NCBI GenBank assembly: GCA_016296485.1
Contig: JAEDJF010000065.1
Span: 1 to 8,373 of the forward strand
DNA from: Oscillospiraceae bacterium
Lineage (GTDB): Bacteria; Bacillota; Clostridia; Oscillospirales; Ruminococcaceae
DNA: 8,373 nt
Reading direction: 5' to 3'
The notes under the pieces were generated by a model that was given only the letters and a program-made list of their open reading frames with translations, was not told the DNA's origin and ran no database searches. Shown here one piece after another: positions 4,010 through 8,373 of this stretch (the stretch's first letter is position 1; each line of letters opens with the position of its first letter). Made by a program: the position numbers and the translations under genes.

Positions 4010-6604
4010 ATGAAAATACTCGCCGTGGATTCCAACAGTATTATGAACCGCGCTTTTTACGGTATAAGGGTTCTTACCACAAAGGACGGATTTTATACCA
4101 ACGCCATATACGGTTTTTTATCAATTCTTCTTTCGGCGGTGTCCGAGGTGAAGCCCGACGCTGTGGTCTTTGCCTTTGACGTTCACGCCCCCACCTTCCG
4201 CCACAAGATGTACGACGAATATAAGGCGGGGCGCCACCAGACGCCCCAGGAGCTCATTGACCAGTTCCCGGTAATCAAGGAGCTTCTCGGCTACCTCGGC
4301 TACCCGGTGCTCGAAGTCGAGGGCTGGGAGGCGGACGACATTCTCGGCACCGTTTCCCGCCTTTGCGAGGAACAGGGCGCCGACTGCGTCATTTCAACCG
4401 GAGACCGGGACAGCCTTCAGCTTGTGGGCGAGCACACGGCGGTGCGCCTCGCGACAACGAAAATGGGCGCTCCCTCCTCCGAAATTATGGACAGGGACGC
4501 CGTTTTCGGAAAATACGGCGTCGAGCCCATCGAGCTTATACAAGTCAAGGCGCTGATGGGCGACAGCAGCGACAATATTCCCGGCGTTCCGGGAATCGGC
4601 GAAAAGACTGCCCTCGATTTAATCCAGCGCTACAAGAGCGTCGACTATATCTATGAGCATTTTGACGAGCTGGAGCTTAAGCCCGCGGTGCGGAAAAAGC
4701 TCGAAGCGGGGAAGGAGAGCGCCTACTTAAGCCTTAAGCTCGGAAAAATTGACCGCTTCGCGCCCATTTCCTCCGACCTTTCGGACTACCGGCGCGGTCC
4801 CGTCAACGAGGCGGCTGCGGCGGGGCTTCTCGCAAAGCTCGAGATGTTCAAAATGACCGCTAAACTGGGGCTAGACCCGTCGAAAGCCCCGGAGCTCCCT
4901 GAGGATAAGCCCGCCGAACAGCCGAAGGCAGAGGTCATTTATGCTCCGTGCTCGGAGCTCGATGCCCTTTCGGGCGGCGTGCTCAAAGATATACTTTTCG
5001 AGGCGGAGGGGGACGACCTCACCGCCGTTGCGGTGGTTTCGGAGGGTAAAATCTACGTCTTTGAAAACGACGGCTTTTTCTTTGACGCCGCGTTTTCAAA
5101 ATTCCTTTCATCTTCCGCTGAAAAGCGGACGGAGGACCTCAAATTCCTCTGCCGCTGGGCGGAAAACCACGGAACGAAAGTCAAAAACTGCGTTTTTGAC
5201 TCGGGGCTCGCGGGCTATATTCTCAACGTGACCGGGGACGACTACGGCGTTTCGCGCCTTGCGTCCGTCTACCGTGCTAAAAAATTCGAGCTTTCCGGCG
5301 CCGATGAGCACCGGGAGCTTCTGGAGAGAGCGGCGGTTTTTCCGTCCCTTTGCGGCGTGCTCAAAGAGGAGCTCGAAAAGAACGGCGAGGGCAAAATCCT
5401 CTTTGAAATCGAGCTCCCCCTCGCAAGAGTACTCTCCGAAATGGAGCTTGCGGGCTTTAAAATCGACCCGGAGGGAATAAGAGCCTTCGGAAAAGAGCTG
5501 ACGGAAAAGATCGACGAAAAAGAGGCGCTTATCTATGAGCTCGCCGGGGAAAAGTTCAACATTCTCTCCCCGAAGCAGCTTGGAGTGATTCTCTTTGAAA
5601 AGCTCGAGCTTCCGGTCAAGAAGAAAACCAAGAGCGGCTACTCCACCAGCGCGGACGTCCTTGAGGAGCTTCGCACCTATCACCCCATTATCGACGAGAT
5701 ACTTGAGTACCGCAAGCTTACGAAGCTGCGCTCCACCTACGTCGAGGGGCTTCTCGCCGTAATTGCGCCGGACGGGCGGGTCCACACCCGCTTCAACCAG
5801 AAGGAGACCCGCACCGGACGCATCAGTTCCCTTGAGCCGAACCTTCAGAATATCCCAATCCGCACCGAGCTCGGCAGCCGTATGCGGGGCTTTTTCGTCG
5901 CGAAGGAGGGGTACGTGCTCATCGACGCGGACTACTCCCAGATTGAGCTTCGGGTGCTGGCGCACCTTTCGGGCGACAAAAATATGTGCGCCGCCTTCAC
6001 CGGCGGAACGGACATCCACACCCAGACCGCTTCGCAGGTTTTCGGCGTTCCGGAGGATTTCGTCACCTCCCAGATGAGAAGCCGCGCCAAGGCGGTCAAC
6101 TTCGGAATCGTTTACGGAATCGGGGCTTACAGCCTCGGCGAAAACATCGGCGTTTCCTATAAAGAGGCGCAGGAATATATAAACAGCTACCTCTCCCATT
6201 ACAGCGGCGTTGACGAATATATGAAAATTTCCATTGAAAAAGCGAAGCGGGACGGCTACGCCGTCACCGCCTACGGCCGGCGGCGCTATCTTCCGGAGCT
6301 TTCGAGCGGCAATTTCGCCACTCGAGCCTTCGGCGAACGGGTCGCCCGCAATATGCCCATTCAGGGCACCGCCGCCGACATAATTAAGCTCGCCATGGTG
6401 CGGGTTGAGGAAAAGCTCGCGGCGGAGGGGCTCGATGCGAAGCTGATTTTGCAGGTACACGACGAACTCATCGTCGAAGCAAATGAAGCCTGCGCCGACA
6501 GGGCGGCGGAAATCTTAAAATACGAGATGGAGCACGCGGCGGACCTTGCGGTTCCCCTTGAAGTTGACGTGGGTCGGGGCAAAAACTGGCTCGAAGCACA
6601 TTAA
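4010..6604 (+). CDS. polA: DNA polymerase I
   Basis: This 864-aa polymerase acts in Okazaki-fragment processing and repair synthesis. The 5'-nuclease domain (about 1-290) has the acidic metal ligands in VDSN (D7), FDVHA (D57), EGWEADD (E107, D109, D110), GDRD (D132, D134) and GDSSDNIPGVPGIG (D185, D188). A Pro/Glu-rich linker (293-308) follows. The middle domain (about 310-460) occupies the 3'-5' exonuclease position but looks degenerate: FEAEG replaces FDTET, one Asp (D397) is kept, and no equivalent of the final Tyr/Asp pair is visible. It is therefore probably not a proofreader. The polymerase domain has RTGRISSLEPNLQNIP (601-616), motif A DYSQIELR (catalytic D641), motif B RAKAVNFGIVYG (692-703, with K694 and F698) and motif C VHDE (D818, E819). 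The start is fixed by GGAGG (3998-4002) 7 nt upstream. It is followed 63 bp later by pth. Confidence 0.97.
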   Translation: MKILAVDSNSIMNRAFYGIRVLTTKDGFYTNAIYGFLSILLSAVSEVKPDAVVFAFDVHAPTFRHKMYDEYKAGRHQTPQELIDQFPVIKELLGYLGYPVLEVEGWEADDILGTVSRLCEEQGADCVISTGDRDSLQLVGEHTAVRLATTKMGAPSSEIMDRDAVFGKYGVEPIELIQVKALMGDSSDNIPGVPGIGEKTALDLIQRYKSVDYIYEHFDELELKPAVRKKLEAGKESAYLSLKLGKIDRFAPISSDLSDYRRGPVNEAAAAGLLAKLEMFKMTAKLGLDPSKAPELPEDKPAEQPKAEVIYAPCSELDALSGGVLKDILFEAEGDDLTAVAVVSEGKIYVFENDGFFFDAAFSKFLSSSAEKRTEDLKFLCRWAENHGTKVKNCVFDSGLAGYILNVTGDDYGVSRLASVYRAKKFELSGADEHRELLERAAVFPSLCGVLKEELEKNGEGKILFEIELPLARVLSEMELAGFKIDPEGIRAFGKELTEKIDEKEALIYELAGEKFNILSPKQLGVILFEKLELPVKKKTKSGYSTSADVLEELRTYHPIIDEILEYRKLTKLRSTYVEGLLAVIAPDGRVHTRFNQKETRTGRISSLEPNLQNIPIRTELGSRMRGFFVAKEGYVLIDADYSQIELRVLAHLSGDKNMCAAFTGGTDIHTQTASQVFGVPEDFVTSQMRSRAKAVNFGIVYGIGAYSLGENIGVSYKEAQEYINSYLSHYSGVDEYMKISIEKAKRDGYAVTAYGRRRYLPELSSGNFATRAFGERVARNMPIQGTAADIIKLAMVRVEEKLAAEGLDAKLILQVHDELIVEANEACADRAAEILKYEMEHAADLAVPLEVDVGRGKNWLEAH

Positions 6605-6617
6605 GCGTTTTTCAAAA

Positions 6618-6635
6618 GGGAGCGCCCGGCGCCCC
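6618..6635 (+). other. GC-rich intercistronic hairpin between polA and pth
   Basis: GGG(A)GCGC pairs with GCGCCCC around a CCG loop, with one bulged A, 14 nt after the polA stop. No U-tract follows, so it is more likely an mRNA stability or processing element than a terminator. The pth ribosome binding site GGAGG (6658-6662) lies beyond it. Confidence 0.35.
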
Positions 6636-6667
6636 GGATTACTGAGATATACCTTTCGGAGGAAACC

Positions 6668-7288
6668 ATGAACGACATTTGGAGTTTATTCAAAAAAATA
6701 GAGGGTTCCGGCAAGGCCGGCGGTCCGCCGGAATTCATAATCGCCGGGCTCGGCAACCCGGGCAAGGAGTACGAGCGCACCCGCCACAACACCGGCTTTA
6801 TGGCGATGGACAGGGTCTCGGAGGAAACGGGCGCTAAAATCGACAAGCTCAAATTCAAATCCTACACCGCCCTTGCGAACCTCGGCGGGCACAGGGTTTT
6901 TCTTATGAAGCCCTGCACCTATATGAACCTTTCGGGGGAAGCGGTGGTCGCCGCAATGGAGTTTTACAAGATTCCGATACAGAACGTCATCGTCGTCTTT
7001 GACGACACGACCCTCCCGGTTGGAAAAATGAGAATCCGCAAAAAGGGGAGCGACGGCGGTCATAACGGAATAAAGAATATCATATACCTTTCCGGCAGCA
7101 ACGAGTTCCCGAGGGTCAAAATCGGCATCGGGCAGAAGCCCGACGGCTGGGACCTTGCGGACTGGGTCCTCGGGCGATATTCGGACGAGGATTTAAAGAC
7201 CCTTGAACCCGTTTTCAAAAATACCGTCGAGGCGCTAAAGCTCATAATGGACGGCAAAGCCGAGGAAGCAATGGGGAAATTCAACTGA
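6668..7288 (+). CDS. pth: Peptidyl-tRNA hydrolase
   Basis: This 206-aa Pth releases peptides from peptidyl-tRNAs that drop off ribosomes, recycling tRNA. The catalytic and substrate-binding residues are all present: GLGNPG with N30, RHNTGF with catalytic H40, PCTYMNLSG with N87, FDDTTLPVG with D112, and GGHNGIK with N133. They match E. coli N10, H20, N68, D93 and N114 at a steady offset of 19-20. That offset shows an N-terminal extension of about 20 residues (MNDIWSLFKK, then a Gly/Pro-rich stretch) ahead of the core. The start at 6668 is supported by GGAGG 5 nt upstream; an ATG closer to the core is lacking. Pth lies just before mfd, as in Bacillus subtilis (spoVC-mfd), and the two are probably one operon. 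Confidence 0.96.
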   Translation: MNDIWSLFKKIEGSGKAGGPPEFIIAGLGNPGKEYERTRHNTGFMAMDRVSEETGAKIDKLKFKSYTALANLGGHRVFLMKPCTYMNLSGEAVVAAMEFYKIPIQNVIVVFDDTTLPVGKMRIRKKGSDGGHNGIKNIIYLSGSNEFPRVKIGIGQKPDGWDLADWVLGRYSDEDLKTLEPVFKNTVEALKLIMDGKAEEAMGKFN

Positions 7289-7294
7289 ATTTTT

Positions 7295-7310
7295 GCGCCC
7301 CAAGGGGCGC
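7295..7310 (+). other. GC-rich intercistronic hairpin between pth and mfd
   Basis: GCGCCCC-AA-GGGGCGC is a perfect 7-bp inverted repeat (about 6 bp with a 4-nt loop in RNA), 7 nt after the pth stop. The following bases (GCCCGCATACATAATTTTT) are not a direct U-tract, so termination would be weak at best. It may attenuate or stabilise the pth-mfd message. Confidence 0.4.
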
Positions 7311-7345
7311 GCCCGCATACATAATTTTTAATTTCGAGGTGTCCT

Positions 7346-8373
7346 ATGCTACTTAACCTTATGGACAGCTGCCCCCAGTTCCGACAGGTGCTCACGGCGC
7401 TTGGGCGGAGCTTTTCCGCGCCCGTTTACGCCGCGGGGCTCACCGGGGCGCAGCGGGCGATGCTCGCCTACGCCCTTTGGCAGAGGGCGGAAAAGCCCGT
7501 TCTTTTAATAACCCCGGACGAAGCCTCCGCCGCGAAGCTTTCGGAGGACCTTAACCAGCTCGCCGGGGCGGAAAACGTCGCCTTTTACCCGACCCGGGAC
7601 TTCCAGTTTCGGAGCACCGAGGGCGCTTCCGCCGAATATGAGCAGCAGCGTCTTTCCGTGCTCGGGCGGGTGCTCAACAAGAGCGCCGGAATAATCGTCG
7701 CCTCGGCGGAGGCGGCGCTCCAGTACACGATTCCCCCGGGGACCTATAAATTTAACACCATTGAGCTTCGCCGGGGTGACTGCGCCGACATCAAGGAGCT
7801 GGCGGAGCGTTTTGCCCGGGCGGGCTATGAGCGCCGAAGCCAGGTTGACGGTCCCTGTCAGTTCTCCGTTCGCGGCGGAATTCTTGACTTCTTTTCGCCC
7901 CAGGCGCAAAGCCCCGTCCGCGTTGAATTTTGGGGCGACGAAATAGATTCCGTCGCCTTCTTTGACCTTGAGACCCAGCGCCGCACAAAGGAAATTGACG
8001 AAGCCTTTATCGCTCCCGCAAGGGAGGTGCTCCCGGATTCCAAAGAGGCGCTAATCGCCGTGCTCAAAAACGCCCACGACCGCCTTCGGGGAAAGCAGGG
8101 CGTGCTCGCGAAGAAGAATATCGAGGCGGATCTGGAGCGCCTTGACGGCGGACTTTCCGTCTCCGCGCCGGACCGCTACCTTCCGCTCATATATAAATTC
8201 CCGGCGACGCTCTTTGACTACGTTTCGGACGGAATTTTAGTCGTTTCGGAATACATCAAGCAAAAAGAGGTGCTCAAAAGCCTCGCCAGCCAGCAAAACG
8301 AGGATATTTCAATCCTTTTTGAGGAGGGAATCCTCTTCTCCGGCTGTGAAAAATTCAGCCTTGACTTCACGGA
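7346..8373 (+). CDS. mfd: Transcription-repair coupling factor Mfd, N-terminal part
   Basis: The frame stays open to the right edge, giving 342 codons of a protein that is normally about 1,150 aa. Mfd is a DNA translocase that removes RNA polymerase stalled at lesions and recruits UvrA. The visible part is the UvrB-homology module. It starts with a degenerate nucleotide-binding region lacking a Walker A motif (YAAGLTGAQRAMLAYA, 28-43), as expected in Mfd domain 1. YPTRDFQFRSTEGASAEYEQ (81-100) follows, then the signature GPCQFSVRGGILDFFSP (169-185) and VRVEFWGDEIDSVAFFD (191-207). The RNA-polymerase-interacting domain and helicase motifs lie outside the window. UvrB is the main alternative, but the missing Walker A, the Mfd-like QFSVRGGILD stretch and the location after pth argue for Mfd. 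The start at 7346 has GAGGTG (7336-7341) upstream. Confidence 0.93.
   Translation, partial: MLLNLMDSCPQFRQVLTALGRSFSAPVYAAGLTGAQRAMLAYALWQRAEKPVLLITPDEASAAKLSEDLNQLAGAENVAFYPTRDFQFRSTEGASAEYEQQRLSVLGRVLNKSAGIIVASAEAALQYTIPPGTYKFNTIELRRGDCADIKELAERFARAGYERRSQVDGPCQFSVRGGILDFFSPQAQSPVRVEFWGDEIDSVAFFDLETQRRTKEIDEAFIAPAREVLPDSKEALIAVLKNAHDRLRGKQGVLAKKNIEADLERLDGGLSVSAPDRYLPLIYKFPATLFDYVSDGILVVSEYIKQKEVLKSLASQQNEDISILFEEGILFSGCEKFSLDFT

Noticed and set aside
5108..6460. 450-codon minus-strand open frame opposite polA
   Set aside because: It covers the polymerase domain of polA, whose motifs A, B and C are intact on the plus strand. Long antisense frames are common with this codon usage.
7505..7909. 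134-codon minus-strand open frame opposite mfd
   Set aside because: It is antisense to the UvrB-homology module of mfd, with no start signal or recognised family.

Overview
The window is almost entirely bacterial housekeeping sequence. It most likely comes from an anaerobic Firmicute of the class Clostridia, perhaps Oscillospirales. Reasons for that placement: GC-rich coding DNA with AT-rich promoters, strong GGAGG ribosome binding sites, the pth-mfd gene order seen in Firmicutes, a DNA polymerase I whose proofreading domain looks degenerate, and a lipobox-bearing M23 peptidase. The placement is inferred from protein character and synteny, not from a marker gene.

Layout. Two gene groups diverge from a 180-bp AT-rich region at 3830-4009. 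Leftward, on the minus strand, are an M23-family lipoprotein (2828-3829), a dusB-type tRNA-dihydrouridine synthase that overlaps it by one base (1860-2828), a 405-bp non-coding gap (1455-1859), the heme chaperone hemW (336-1454), and a membrane-anchored cyclophilin-type peptidyl-prolyl isomerase cut by the left edge (1-319). Rightward, on the plus strand, are polA (4010-6604), pth (6668-7288) and the start of mfd (7346 to the right edge).

The rightward genes are a DNA-repair and translation-rescue set: Pol I fills gaps and removes primers, Pth recycles peptidyl-tRNA, and Mfd couples stalled transcription to excision repair. The leftward genes cover cell-wall remodelling, tRNA modification, heme handling or a related radical-SAM role, and extracytoplasmic protein folding.

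I found no new protein system, mobile element, CRISPR array, tRNA or rRNA. The two regions worth attention are non-coding. The gap upstream of hemW (about 1487-1740) holds at least eight short motifs resembling DnaA boxes, on both strands, next to an AT-rich stretch, together with a duplicated module and several tiny hairpins. The divergent promoter region holds a perfect 16-bp inverted repeat (3932-3970) whose 7-nt loop contains the likely -10 element of polA.
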